A stretch of DNA of 64,000 nucleotides from Gammaproteobacteria bacterium. GTDB taxonomy: Bacteria > Pseudomonadota > Gammaproteobacteria > Pseudomonadales > Azotimanducaceae. Positions within the stretch are counted from its first letter, which is position 1. Each line of letters opens with the position of its first letter. Positions 54,976 through 63,815 of this stretch are shown here, piece after piece. The position numbers and the translations under genes are program-made. The stretch spans positions 140,290-204,289 of the forward strand of contig JAPOVK010000016.1 of assembly GCA_026708185.1 (NCBI GenBank). Reading direction: 5' to 3'. Under the pieces are notes generated by a model, which ran no database searches, was not told where the DNA came from, and saw nothing but the letters and a program-made list of their open reading frames with translations.

Positions 54976-54991
54976 CGTACACAAGTGTACG
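54976..54991. promoter_or_regulatory. Palindrome upstream of the MrcB_N-DUF3883 gene
   Basis: CGTACAC (54976-54982), AA, GTGTACG (54985-54991): perfect 7-bp arms, 31 bp before ATG 54944. Operator-like position. Confidence 0.5.
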
Positions 54992-56162
54992 GAATCGGGC
55001 GACCATGCGAGCTGTCGAATGAGGCTGAAACGCCACGCCCGGGGGTCGGAGGATGATCTCGAGCCTCGACGTCCACGAACGCGTGAGGGGGTCTACTAGG
55101 GCTTCGTCCGGTGCATGCGGGCGTGCTCGGCCCACGCCCGGCTCGGCTAGGGCACGGTCAAGCGCCTTCTCGACAGGACGACCGGTCTGTTGAGGGCGCG
55201 GCTCACGCGCCAGTACCTGAACACGACGCAATCGTCACCGACGCGGTGGACCGCGGGCCGCCAATACCATTCGAGCGCCGCTACACTGCAAGGACACCTG
55301 CCTCCTCCCGGACATCGCCACCCTCCGCCAGACAGGCGGGGCGGCGGCCCGCGAGGCGACCCTCCGCAAGCACGAGGTGTTCGGCGACGAGCGCTTCGAG
55401 CGAGGCACGGGCTCTCGGTCAGCCGCACCACAAGCTGCGCGCCTCGGTCACCTGCGGCCGCACGCAACGAGGCCGGATGCCGACAAGACGGCCCCAGGTG
55501 GTCATCGCGGAGCGCCGCCGTCCGCCCGCGGGCGGCTTCCTCGGCGCCGACTCGGCGCTTCCAGCGGCCAAGCTCGAGCGGCTTGTCACGCTGCGCCGAT
55601 TCTCAGGCACTACAGACGACCGTCCAAAGCTCGTAGACACCAGCAGTGCGGTTGAGGCGATGGCCGGTTGCAGCCCACAGGTTCTCAACCTTGCGACCAA
55701 CCCATCCGCCGTCAGGCTAGAACCCACCGGGGCACAGTCGATCGCCGTACACGAGCCCTGGAACTACCGCAGCAAACATCAGTCGAACACCCCCGCGGCG
55801 ACGGGGACCAAACAACCGGCACCGCTCGCTAACCTCGTCGCCAGCACAACGGGCTTGCGGTAGTGGTTCGGGAACCAATAAAGCGGCTTCGCCAGCCGGA
55901 CGGGTGGTGCAGCCAGGGTTGGAGCCGGTTCGGCGGCGTGTTGGAGACCGGCGTCCGGCTACCGGCATTGACGAAGTTGCCAATTTGGCTGATCCAACCT
56001 GGCCATGACATTCGTCTGGGTTGCCTGTGTCCCTTGACGGACCGCCGTTGTCTTGTGGCCCCGAATGCATGGGCCGTTCGACTGCAACTCGCCTTTTGAT
56101 CGCTATAGACGATCTGCCCAAACGCTCAATCGGGAAGCGGATGTCGCCATGGTCTCGAAAAC
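54992..56162. other. 1.2-kb region without a recognisable gene
   Basis: Open frames exist on both strands (for example 55111-55863 plus and 55147-55467 minus), but the products are Arg/Pro/Ala-rich with no motif, no ribosome site and no membrane or signal pattern. Base composition matches the rest. It lies between the accessory island and the quinoprotein cluster and may be decayed sequence at a junction. No tRNA, integrase or transposase was recognised. Confidence 0.5.
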
Positions 56163-58166
56163 TCACTCCGACACAGCGAACGCCACGTACTCCGATCCCG
56201 AAGGCGGCCCCGACCGGCCACCGCCAGAAGCGATCACGATGAACTGCCGTTCGGAGGCCCGGTAGACAACTGGCGTGGCGTGGCCGGACGCCCACAAGTC
56301 TGCCTCCCACAGCACCGTTCTGTCGCGGATATCCAAGGCCCGGATTTTCATGTCCGGCGTTGCCCCGATGAAAACAAGACCGGATGCCGTCACCACCGGT
56401 CCGCCGACGTTCTCGGCGCCAAGGCCGAGGTTCGGGTACGACGGGTACTCGCCGAGCGGAACCTGCCAGTCGACCGCGCCGGTCGATAGGTCGAAGGCAG
56501 TCAGTGTTCCCCACGGGGGCGCGTTGCCCGGCAAGCCGTCCGGGTCGCGCAGGGTCGTCGGTTCGGCGAAGACGTGGCTCAACTCCGTCGTGCTGTCGTC
56601 GACCGTGAAGTCGTCGCCGGCGGTCAACACGTACCGCACGATGGCGATGCGCTCGAGCTCGCTCAGGTGTTCGAACCCAGGCATGGAGCCGCGGCCGCGG
56701 TCGATGGCGGTGCGGATGTCCTTTCGGGTGAGGCGGTCGCCGACGCCGATGAGGCTCGGTCCGCCGGCGCCGTAACGCTCGGCCCGGTCCTCGAACAGGC
56801 CCTTGCGGTCGGCGCCGTGGCAGCGGGCGCAGTGGGCGAAGTAGGCGTTGCGGTCGCTGAAGCCGGCCGGGATTTCTAGGAGACGCAGGACGCTTGCCGT
56901 CTCCTGGGTGTTGATAATCAGCCGCCCGGACGCAGGATCGAACGCTGCGCCGCCCCACCCTACGCCGGCGTCGGTGCCTGGGAACATCAGGGAACCGGAT
57001 GACGAGGGGGGTGCCCAAAGTGTCTGGTCGAGCGATGCCGTGAGTTTCCCTACGGCCTCGGCCGCCTCTGGCCGCCGATCGCTTGCGGCGAAGGATTGGC
57101 GTGTAAACGTCCACGCGGAAACCGACTGGCCGCCTTGCTCGGTCATCGGCGACAACGGTTCGCCGGTCTCGCGATCCAGCACGTATAGGTGGCCGCGACG
57201 TGTTGCCAGTGCTACGCCATTCACCACGGCGCCATCCCGTTCGAATGTCACCAACGTCGGGGGCGAGGCCAAGCGACCAGGCCAGGACTCGCGGACGTAG
57301 ATTGGGCGGAACCAGCGCGACTCCCCGGTTCGGACATTCAGCGCCAAGAGGCCGTTGGCGTTCAGGTCTCCCTCCGGCGGTTCCGGACCGAACGCCATTG
57401 GCATGGCCGCCTCCGTCGGGACGAACAGCAGGCCGTTGTCGACGTCCAAGGCCATGCCCGCGGTAGGCGCGCCACCCGACGCGGGCTTGGTCGGCGTTCG
57501 CCAAGCGACTGCGCCATCGGCGACGCCAACCGCCATGACGACGCCGTCGTTGCCGCCGTCCGACACTGCCAGCACAATCTTGTCGCCGAACACGACCCCC
57601 GGGCCCTGAACAGTCGCCGGCTCAACGTCCATGATCGTCGACAGGTCCAGTGCGCCGCCCTCGCCGAACCCGGAAAGCGGCTCTCCAGTGCTCGGATCCA
57701 GGCCGATCAGGTGCCACCCCGCGACATAGAACATCCGGCTAGCACCGCCCGACTCGTCATCGCCCGGCCACCACAGCAGACCGCGCTGGCTGTGCCCGAT
57801 GCCGACGTCGCCGACTTCGTGCCGCCACAGTTCCTCGCCGGTCGCGGCGTTCAGCGCAAATGCGTCGAGCGTCGGCGACAAGCCGTAGAGGACGCCGTCG
57901 ATCACCAGCGGGCTCGTGTCCATGACGGAGATGCCGGGGGCGAGGTCGCCCGAGTCGTAGCGCCAAGCGACTACAAGGTTCGCCACGTTGGCCGGATTGA
58001 TGTCGGTCAGAGGGCTGTAGTGGGTGCGGGCCTCGTCGCCGAGATAGGTGGGCCAGTCGACATCGGGTTGCGTCGGGCCACAACCCGCGACGAAGGCCCC
58101 GACAACGATCAGCGGCCACGCACGGGCCGTGGGCAGAGCGGTATGAATGCTCAAGACCTCACTCAC
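56163..58166 (-). CDS. PQQ-dependent dehydrogenase lipoprotein with an inserted cytochrome c domain
   Basis: 667 aa. Lipobox VGAFVAGC (Cys29), then the quinoprotein beta-propeller with DWPTYLGDEARTHYSPLTDI and repeated propeller blades (DAFALNAATGEELWRHEVGD). A haem motif CARCH at residues 446-450, followed by GSMPGFEHLSELERIAIVRYV, is a cytochrome c domain inserted before the last blade (ENVGGPVVTASGLVFIGATPD). Such enzymes oxidise alcohols, sugars or polyols in the periplasm and pass electrons through the haem. Start GTG 58166. Last gene of the minus-strand quinoprotein cluster. Confidence 0.9.
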   Translation of the reverse strand: MSEVLSIHTALPTARAWPLIVVGAFVAGCGPTQPDVDWPTYLGDEARTHYSPLTDINPANVANLVVAWRYDSGDLAPGISVMDTSPLVIDGVLYGLSPTLDAFALNAATGEELWRHEVGDVGIGHSQRGLLWWPGDDESGGASRMFYVAGWHLIGLDPSTGEPLSGFGEGGALDLSTIMDVEPATVQGPGVVFGDKIVLAVSDGGNDGVVMAVGVADGAVAWRTPTKPASGGAPTAGMALDVDNGLLFVPTEAAMPMAFGPEPPEGDLNANGLLALNVRTGESRWFRPIYVRESWPGRLASPPTLVTFERDGAVVNGVALATRRGHLYVLDRETGEPLSPMTEQGGQSVSAWTFTRQSFAASDRRPEAAEAVGKLTASLDQTLWAPPSSSGSLMFPGTDAGVGWGGAAFDPASGRLIINTQETASVLRLLEIPAGFSDRNAYFAHCARCHGADRKGLFEDRAERYGAGGPSLIGVGDRLTRKDIRTAIDRGRGSMPGFEHLSELERIAIVRYVLTAGDDFTVDDSTTELSHVFAEPTTLRDPDGLPGNAPPWGTLTAFDLSTGAVDWQVPLGEYPSYPNLGLGAENVGGPVVTASGLVFIGATPDMKIRALDIRDRTVLWEADLWASGHATPVVYRASERQFIVIASGGGRSGPPSGSEYVAFAVSE

Positions 58167-58186
58167 TCGCCTTTATCACTGGCGTG

Positions 58187-58390
58187 CTAACAGAAGCACC
58201 AGTTGGTCTCAGACATTGGCGGCGACTCTTCGAGGAAGAGCTCTGTCGCCTCCTTGAGATTGGCCAAGGCTGTTTCAATCGTGTCGCCCTGGGTCGTCGT
58301 TGCGGTCTCTGGGTTGGTCGCCACAAATCCACCCTCCCGAGCCGGTACACCCGAACTCCGAACGTGCTTGCTTCGCAGAGTAGCAAAGTG
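58187..58390 (-). pseudogene. HicB-family antitoxin remnant
   Basis: A minus-strand frame too short to be scored as a gene reads REGGFVATNPETATTTQGDT then IETALANLKEATELFLEESP and stops at 58187-58189. This is the HicB pattern of a Gly-Gly-(F/Y)-Val strand, a QGDT turn and the ALANLKEATEL helix. The usual N-terminal strand with its Met is not present in frame, the first in-frame start is GTG 58324, and no HicA is next to it. It fills the 284-bp gap between two PQQ genes. Confidence 0.55.
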
Positions 58391-58450
58391 GTGCGGTCGG
58401 CGAGTCCGCTCGATGACCCGGATGCGGACGTGGACGTCCGCGCACCACTC

Positions 58451-60463
58451 TCAGTAGCTGCCTTCGGGCAATGCGAGGGCGACGAGTTCGGCTTTTTCGG
58501 CCCCTCCGCCACCCGCCACCGCGACGTACTGCCGACCGTCATGCCAATACGTCATCGGCGCGCCGTGGAAGCTGCGGTCCACGTAGACCTCGGCGAGGAC
58601 GGCGCCCGTCATCTTGTCGAGTGCGCGCAGGTGACCGCCCTCTGCATCCGGGCGGACGGAGATGCCGCTTTCGTCGACTCCAAGATCGCCCTCTTCCATG
58701 CTTGGTAGGAAGTCGATGAGGATCGTCTTGGTGACGAGTATCCCGCCCTCGGCGACGGCACCGCCGGAATGGCGGCTGCCCATGTCGGGAAGATCGAGGT
58801 GCCGGATCGCCGGGTGGTTCTTGGGGCCGGGGCCTTGGGCGACCTGGAAGATGTGCTCACCCGTGTTCATGTCGATCGCCGTCAGGCGGCGGTAGGGCGG
58901 TTTCAGGAGCGGCAGGCCGCGCGGGCCGGCGACCGGCTGGTGCTTGACCTCGTAGCGGAACTCCGACGTGCCGGGTTCGAGTTGACTGCGGGTCACGTTG
59001 TCCGCGGTGGCCACGACCGAGAGGCCCACGGGCAAGGTGAACGACGGGACGTAAAGGATGCCTGTCTCCGGGTCGGCGGATGCGCCGGGGAAGCTGGCGC
59101 CGCCGCCCGCGCCGGGCACGACCAGCGTGCCGAGCTTGCCGTCCTCACCTTCGACGATGAGCGGCTCGAAGATCGGGCCGAGCTTCAGCGTGGAGGCGAT
59201 CTTCAGCGCCTCTTCGCGCAGTACCGGCGTGAAGTCGATCAGGTCGTCCTCGGTCGCGCCTTGGCGGTCGAACGGCGGCGGCTTGGTCGGGAACGGCTGG
59301 GTTGGCGAGAGGCGCTCCCCGGGCACGGTGCTCGGCGGCACCGGGCGCTCCTCGATGGGCCAGACGGGCTCTCCCGTGGCGCGGTCGAAGACGTAGGTGA
59401 AGGCGGTCTTCGACACCTGAGCCAATGCCTTGATGGGCTTCCCGTCCACGACGATGTCCATGACGTTCGGGGCCGAGCCGATGTCGTAGTCCCAGATGCC
59501 GTGGTGGACGGTCTGGAAGTGCCAGACACGCTCACCCGTTTCGGCATCGAGGCAGACGATGCTCTCGGCGTAGACGTTGTCGCCGAGGCGTTCGCCGCCG
59601 TAGTAGTCGTTGGTGGGCGTGGACAGCGGGATGTAGACGTAGCCGAGTTCCTCGTCGGCGGCGAGCATGGCCCAGGCGTTGGTGTTGCCCTGCTCGCGCC
59701 ACGACTCGTTCTCCCAGGTCTCGGTGTACGGCTCGCCCTCCTGGGGGATGGTGTGGAAGCGCCACTTGAACTCGCCCGTGCGCACGTCGTAGGCGCGGAT
59801 ATGGCCGGGCGGGTTCTTGTTCTCGGAGACGAAGTCGAAGATCTTCGAGCCCACGATGACCGTGTCGCGGACAACGATCGGCGGTGCGCTGTGGGAGATG
59901 TGGTCCCAGTTCCGGTCGTCGACGCCGAGGGCGCCGGCGAGGTCGACCATGCCGTTGTTGCCGAAGGCAGGATCCGGCTTGCCGGTGGCCGCGTCGATGG
60001 ACACGAGCTGCTTGCCGGAGGTGACGACGAGGACGCGCTCCGCCTCGCCGTCGGTCCAGTACTCGATGCCGCGGGTGCGCCGCGGCAGCATAGTCGGCAA
60101 TCCGCGGGCCCAGCTACGCGGATCGTGGAGCCAGAGCTGTTCGCCGGTGGCCGGATCCAGGGCGGCGACCTGGCCGTGCGATGTCACGGCGTAGACCTTG
60201 CCGCCGACCATGAGGGGTGTCGCGGTGAAGTTGCCGGTGTCGTAGGCGCCCTGCAGTCGGCGGTCTGCTGACTCCCAGCGCCAGGCGACTTCCAGTTGGC
60301 TGAAGTTCTCGGCGGTGATCTGGTCGAGGGGGGAGTACTTCGTCGAGGCGAGGTCCTTGCCGTGGTGGGGCCACTCGCCTGCTGGGCCCGGATCAGGCGG
60401 GGCGCAGCTTGCGAGCAGCAGGGCCGCGACGGGCCAAAGTGCGCGCGCGGAACCCCCGATCAT
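58451..60463 (-). CDS. PQQ-dependent dehydrogenase lipoprotein, tandem copy 1
   Basis: 670 aa. Lipobox LLLASC (Cys about 20) followed by APPDPGPAGEWPHHGKDL and the quinoprotein propeller: STKYSPLDQITAENFSQLEV, AALDPATGEQLWLHDPRSWA, HFQTVHHGIWDYDIGSAPN and the final blade MTYWHDGRQYVAVAGGGG. The GIWDYDIGSAP block is typical of membrane glucose/quinate-type PQQ dehydrogenases. No haem motif or membrane helices, so electrons must go to another carrier, possibly the haem-bearing neighbour. Strongly similar to the next gene upstream. Its ATG overlaps that gene's stop by 4 nt. Confidence 0.92.
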   Translation of the reverse strand: MIGGSARALWPVAALLLASCAPPDPGPAGEWPHHGKDLASTKYSPLDQITAENFSQLEVAWRWESADRRLQGAYDTGNFTATPLMVGGKVYAVTSHGQVAALDPATGEQLWLHDPRSWARGLPTMLPRRTRGIEYWTDGEAERVLVVTSGKQLVSIDAATGKPDPAFGNNGMVDLAGALGVDDRNWDHISHSAPPIVVRDTVIVGSKIFDFVSENKNPPGHIRAYDVRTGEFKWRFHTIPQEGEPYTETWENESWREQGNTNAWAMLAADEELGYVYIPLSTPTNDYYGGERLGDNVYAESIVCLDAETGERVWHFQTVHHGIWDYDIGSAPNVMDIVVDGKPIKALAQVSKTAFTYVFDRATGEPVWPIEERPVPPSTVPGERLSPTQPFPTKPPPFDRQGATEDDLIDFTPVLREEALKIASTLKLGPIFEPLIVEGEDGKLGTLVVPGAGGGASFPGASADPETGILYVPSFTLPVGLSVVATADNVTRSQLEPGTSEFRYEVKHQPVAGPRGLPLLKPPYRRLTAIDMNTGEHIFQVAQGPGPKNHPAIRHLDLPDMGSRHSGGAVAEGGILVTKTILIDFLPSMEEGDLGVDESGISVRPDAEGGHLRALDKMTGAVLAEVYVDRSFHGAPMTYWHDGRQYVAVAGGGGAEKAELVALALPEGSY

Positions 60464-62469
60464 CTTGGCAGCGCTAGCGCGACGAGTTCGGCGGGCTCGC
60501 GTCCACCGCCGCCGGCTACGGCGATGTACTGGCGGCCGTCATGCCAGTAGGTCATCGGCGCCCCGTGGAAGTGGCGATCGACCCACACTTCGGCGAGCAC
60601 GGCCCCCGTTGCCTTGTCGAGTGCCCGGAGGTGGCCACCGGTCTGCGGCTCTTCTGTTTCTTCCTCCTCGCCACGTGTCGGGTCAAATGGCGGCGCGACC
60701 CGTGCCGGCAGGAAATCGATGAGGATGGTCTTGGTGACGAGGATGCCGCCTTGCGCGACCGCGCCTGATCCAGAGTGGCTGCTGCCGAGGTCGGGGAGGT
60801 CGAGGTGCCGGATCGCAGGGTGATCCTTGGGACCAGGCCCCTGGGCGACCTGGAAGACATGCTCGCCGGTGTTCATGTCGATCGCGGTCAGGCGCCGGTA
60901 CGGGGGTTTCAGCAGCGGCAGCCCCTGCGGACCGCCAACCGGCTGGTACTTCAGCTCGTAGCGGTACTCGGAAGTGCCCGGCTCCGGCTGGCTTTGCGTC
61001 ACGTTGTCCGCCGTGCTGACCACGGAGATCCCCGTCGGGCCTGTGAACGAGTCCACGTAGAGGATGCCGGTGTCCGGGTCGATCGATGCGCCGGGGAAGC
61101 TCGCTCCGCCGCCAGCCCCTGGGACAACGAGAGTGCCGAGCTTGCCGTCCTCGCCCTCGACGATGAGCGGCTCGAAGATCGGGCCGAGCTTCAGCTTGGA
61201 CGCGATCTCGAGAGCCTCCGCGCGAAGTTCCGGGGTGAAATCGATCAAGTCGTCCTCGGTCGCCCCCTGGCGGTCGAAGGCCGCAGGCTTGGTTGGGAAC
61301 GGCTGCGTGGGCGACAAGACCTCGCCGGGCACGCGGCTCTGCGGCACGGGGCGCTCCTCGATGGGCCAGACCGGCTCGCCCGTCGCACGGTCGAAGACGT
61401 AGGCGAACGCGGTCTTCGAGACCTGGGCCAACGCCTTGATCGGCTTGCCGTCGACGACGATGTCCAGGACGTTCGGGGCCGAGCCGATGTCGTAGTCCCA
61501 GATGCCGTGGTGGACGGTCTGGAAGTGCCAGACCCGCTCGCCGGTCTCGACGTCGAGGCAGACGATGCTCTCCGCGAACAGGTTGTCGCCGATGCGCTCG
61601 CCGCCGTAGTAGTCGTTGGTCGGCGTGGACAAGGGGATGTAGACGTAGCCGAGTTCCTCGTCGGCGGCCAGCATCGTCCAGGCGTTCGTGTTGCCCTGCC
61701 ACCGCCAGGACTCGTCTCCCCAGGTCTCCGTGAACGGCTCGCCCTCCTGCGGGATCGTGTGGAAGCGCCACTTCAGTTCGCCCGTACGCACGTCGTAGGC
61801 GCGGATGTGGCCCGGCGGGTTGTTCCTGTGCGAAACGTAGTCGTGGATCTTGGAGCCGACGACGACGGTGTCGCGGACGACGATCGGCGGTGCACTGTGC
61901 GCGAGGTTGGCCGTTACCCAATCGCCGCCGCCGAGGTCGCCGGTCAAGTCCACCATGCCGTTGGTGCCGAATGCCGGGTCGGGCTTGCCGGTGGCAGCGT
62001 CGATGGAGACGAGTTGCTTGCCGAGCGTGGCGATCAGAATCCGCTCGGCCTCGCCGTCGGTCCAGTACTCGATGCCCCGGGTGCGGCGTGGCAACTGGGT
62101 CGGCAACTCACGCGCCCAGCTCCGCGGGTCGTAGAGCCAGAGCTGTTCGCCGGTCGCCGGGTCCAAGGCGGCCACCTGGCCGTGGGACGTCGCGGCGTAC
62201 ACTTTGCCGCCGACCATCAGTGGTGTCGCCGTGTAGCTGCCGGTGTCGTAGGCGCCCTGGAGGCGGGCGTCGGCGGACTCCCAGCGCCAAGCCACTTCCA
62301 GTTGCGCGAAGTTCTCGGCGTTGATCTGGTCGAGCGCCGAGTACTTGGACGACTTAAGGTCTGCGCCGTGGTGCGGCCATTCGCCAGCCGGTCCCGGATC
62401 CGGCGGCGCGCACCCCGTCACGAGGGCGGCCAGCCCGGCCGACAAAATGGTGAAGTGTACTGTTCTCAT
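60460..62469 (-). CDS. PQQ-dependent dehydrogenase lipoprotein, tandem copy 2
   Basis: 669 aa, paralogue of the gene it overlaps by ATGA. Lipobox ALVTGC follows a short signal (TVHFTILSAGLAAL), then the same APPDPGPAGEWPHHG start. Nearly every propeller block is shared. Differences cluster in the Asn/Asp-rich loop after the metal-binding region and in an acidic insert (FLPARVAPPFDPTRGEEEE) near the C-terminus. The duplication may have given different substrate ranges. ATG 62469 is chosen because the signal peptide begins there. Confidence 0.92.
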   Translation of the reverse strand: MRTVHFTILSAGLAALVTGCAPPDPGPAGEWPHHGADLKSSKYSALDQINAENFAQLEVAWRWESADARLQGAYDTGSYTATPLMVGGKVYAATSHGQVAALDPATGEQLWLYDPRSWARELPTQLPRRTRGIEYWTDGEAERILIATLGKQLVSIDAATGKPDPAFGTNGMVDLTGDLGGGDWVTANLAHSAPPIVVRDTVVVGSKIHDYVSHRNNPPGHIRAYDVRTGELKWRFHTIPQEGEPFTETWGDESWRWQGNTNAWTMLAADEELGYVYIPLSTPTNDYYGGERIGDNLFAESIVCLDVETGERVWHFQTVHHGIWDYDIGSAPNVLDIVVDGKPIKALAQVSKTAFAYVFDRATGEPVWPIEERPVPQSRVPGEVLSPTQPFPTKPAAFDRQGATEDDLIDFTPELRAEALEIASKLKLGPIFEPLIVEGEDGKLGTLVVPGAGGGASFPGASIDPDTGILYVDSFTGPTGISVVSTADNVTQSQPEPGTSEYRYELKYQPVGGPQGLPLLKPPYRRLTAIDMNTGEHVFQVAQGPGPKDHPAIRHLDLPDLGSSHSGSGAVAQGGILVTKTILIDFLPARVAPPFDPTRGEEEETEEPQTGGHLRALDKATGAVLAEVWVDRHFHGAPMTYWHDGRQYIAVAGGGGREPAELVALALPR

Positions 62470-62491
62470 GGCGTTTCTTCCGTCAGTCGTT

Positions 62492-63811
62492 TTACAGCCA
62501 GACCCCGCCCTGCATGACGCGTGCGATGCGTCGCGAATTGTCGATGTCGATTGTCGGGTCCGCATCGAGGAGTAGCAGATCGGCGACCTTGCCGGCGCGG
62601 ATCGTGCCGAATTCCGCGTCGTCTCCCTCAAGCACGTAGGCGCCGTTGCCCGTGCCCGCGGTCAGTGCCTGCAGCGGTGTCAGGCCGGCTTCGACCAAGA
62701 GCTTCATCTCGTGGTGCGCGCCCCAGCCGAAGGCGACGTTGCCGGCCCCCGAGTCGGAACCCACGGCGATGGTGACGCCGCCGTCCTGCATCTGTTTGAC
62801 GAAGCGCTGCATGTGCGCATAGACCTTGCGCAACTGGGGACCTTGGGGATTCGCCAGCATCTCGTCGCGTCGGTCGGGGGTCTTGAACCAGGCGATCCGG
62901 GCATCCCCGAACGCCTTGACGAGTCCCGGATCCTCGAGCTCTTGGGGATTCTCGGCGAGGTACCAAGAGTCCTGTGCCTTGGAGAGCGCCGGGGCGAAGG
63001 TCAACTCCTGCGCCTTCGCCCACCGGGTGAACGCGTCGTCGACCGGCTCGCGGCGAACAGTGTGGACGAAGTGGCGGACGCCCGCGGCATTGAGCTGGCG
63101 GACGTCCTCCTCGTCGAAAATGTGCGCCACCGCCGGTAGTCCGTGGGCCGCCGCTTCTTCGACGACGGCCGTGCGGATCTCCGCGGTGATCTTGGGCAAC
63201 GGACCCAAGGCGAGCGAACCGTCGAGTGTGCCGTCCACCCACATCTTGACCAAGTGGACGCCTTGGCTGCTGAGCTTCTGCACCATTTCCCGGGCTTCGG
63301 TCGTGGACGTCGGCTTGTTGATGAACGGGACGCCGGCCAGCATCCCGTTGGGATGGGAGAAGCCGGTGCCCGCGGTGTAGAGCCGCGGCGCCGGCAGCTC
63401 CCCCGCGTTGGCGGCGTGCATGAGGGCGACGTTGGCCTCGTCGTCGGCGCCGAGGCTGCGCGCCGTGGTGACGCCGAACTCGAGCTGCATGGCGAACTGC
63501 TGTCGCAGCCCTTTCTCGCCACCGCCGTAGTGGATGTGCAGGTCGACGAGGCCCGGCATCAGGACTTGACCCGACGCGTCCAGGACTTGGGCGCCCGACA
63601 CATCGACCTCGCCGGAGGCGCCGACCGCCTCGATCCGGTCGCCGCGGATCACGACCGTGACGTTCTCGACCGGCTCTGCGCCCGTGCCGTCGATCAGCTT
63701 GGCGCCGACGATCGCGGTCACTGCCTCCTCGGAGGTGCCGCACCCGGTCGTGGCAATCAGCGTGAGAGCGGCGGCCAGGAAGAGTCGTCGATCGATCTCC
63801 GGCGCCACCAC
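62492..63811 (-). CDS. Amidohydrolase-family lipoprotein
   Basis: 439 aa. Signal with lipobox IATTGC (Cys24), then an amidohydrolase barrel: VLMPGLVDLHIHYGGG (first metal ligands HxH), the carboxylated-Lys candidate in VHLVKMWVDG, PAVAHIFDEEDV, and ITIAVGSDSGAG-like VTIAVGSDSGAGNVAF with the catalytic Asp. The C-terminal small domain ends GTIRAGKVADLLLLDADP. Similar exported enzymes act as prolidases or imidazolonepropionase-like hydrolases. Start GTG 63811. 22 nt upstream of the PQQ dehydrogenase pair, same strand, so probably one operon. Confidence 0.9.
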   Translation of the reverse strand: MVAPEIDRRLFLAAALTLIATTGCGTSEEAVTAIVGAKLIDGTGAEPVENVTVVIRGDRIEAVGASGEVDVSGAQVLDASGQVLMPGLVDLHIHYGGGEKGLRQQFAMQLEFGVTTARSLGADDEANVALMHAANAGELPAPRLYTAGTGFSHPNGMLAGVPFINKPTSTTEAREMVQKLSSQGVHLVKMWVDGTLDGSLALGPLPKITAEIRTAVVEEAAAHGLPAVAHIFDEEDVRQLNAAGVRHFVHTVRREPVDDAFTRWAKAQELTFAPALSKAQDSWYLAENPQELEDPGLVKAFGDARIAWFKTPDRRDEMLANPQGPQLRKVYAHMQRFVKQMQDGGVTIAVGSDSGAGNVAFGWGAHHEMKLLVEAGLTPLQALTAGTGNGAYVLEGDDAEFGTIRAGKVADLLLLDADPTIDIDNSRRIARVMQGGVWL

Positions 63812-63815
63812 GAGC

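Noticed and set aside
55111..55863. 250-residue plus-strand frame in the region before the quinoprotein cluster
   Set aside because: Pro/Arg/Ala-rich, no motif, no ribosome site, unusual for a real gene; kept only as part of a gene-free region.
58769..60271. 500-residue open frame on the plus strand across the first PQQ dehydrogenase gene
   Set aside because: Exact antisense of a strongly supported quinoprotein gene; product is Arg/Val/Asp-rich with no motif. An artefact of high GC.
60775..62517. 580-residue open frame on the plus strand opposite the second PQQ dehydrogenase gene
   Set aside because: Mirror of the neighbouring case: the same low-complexity composition, arising only because the two PQQ genes are paralogues.
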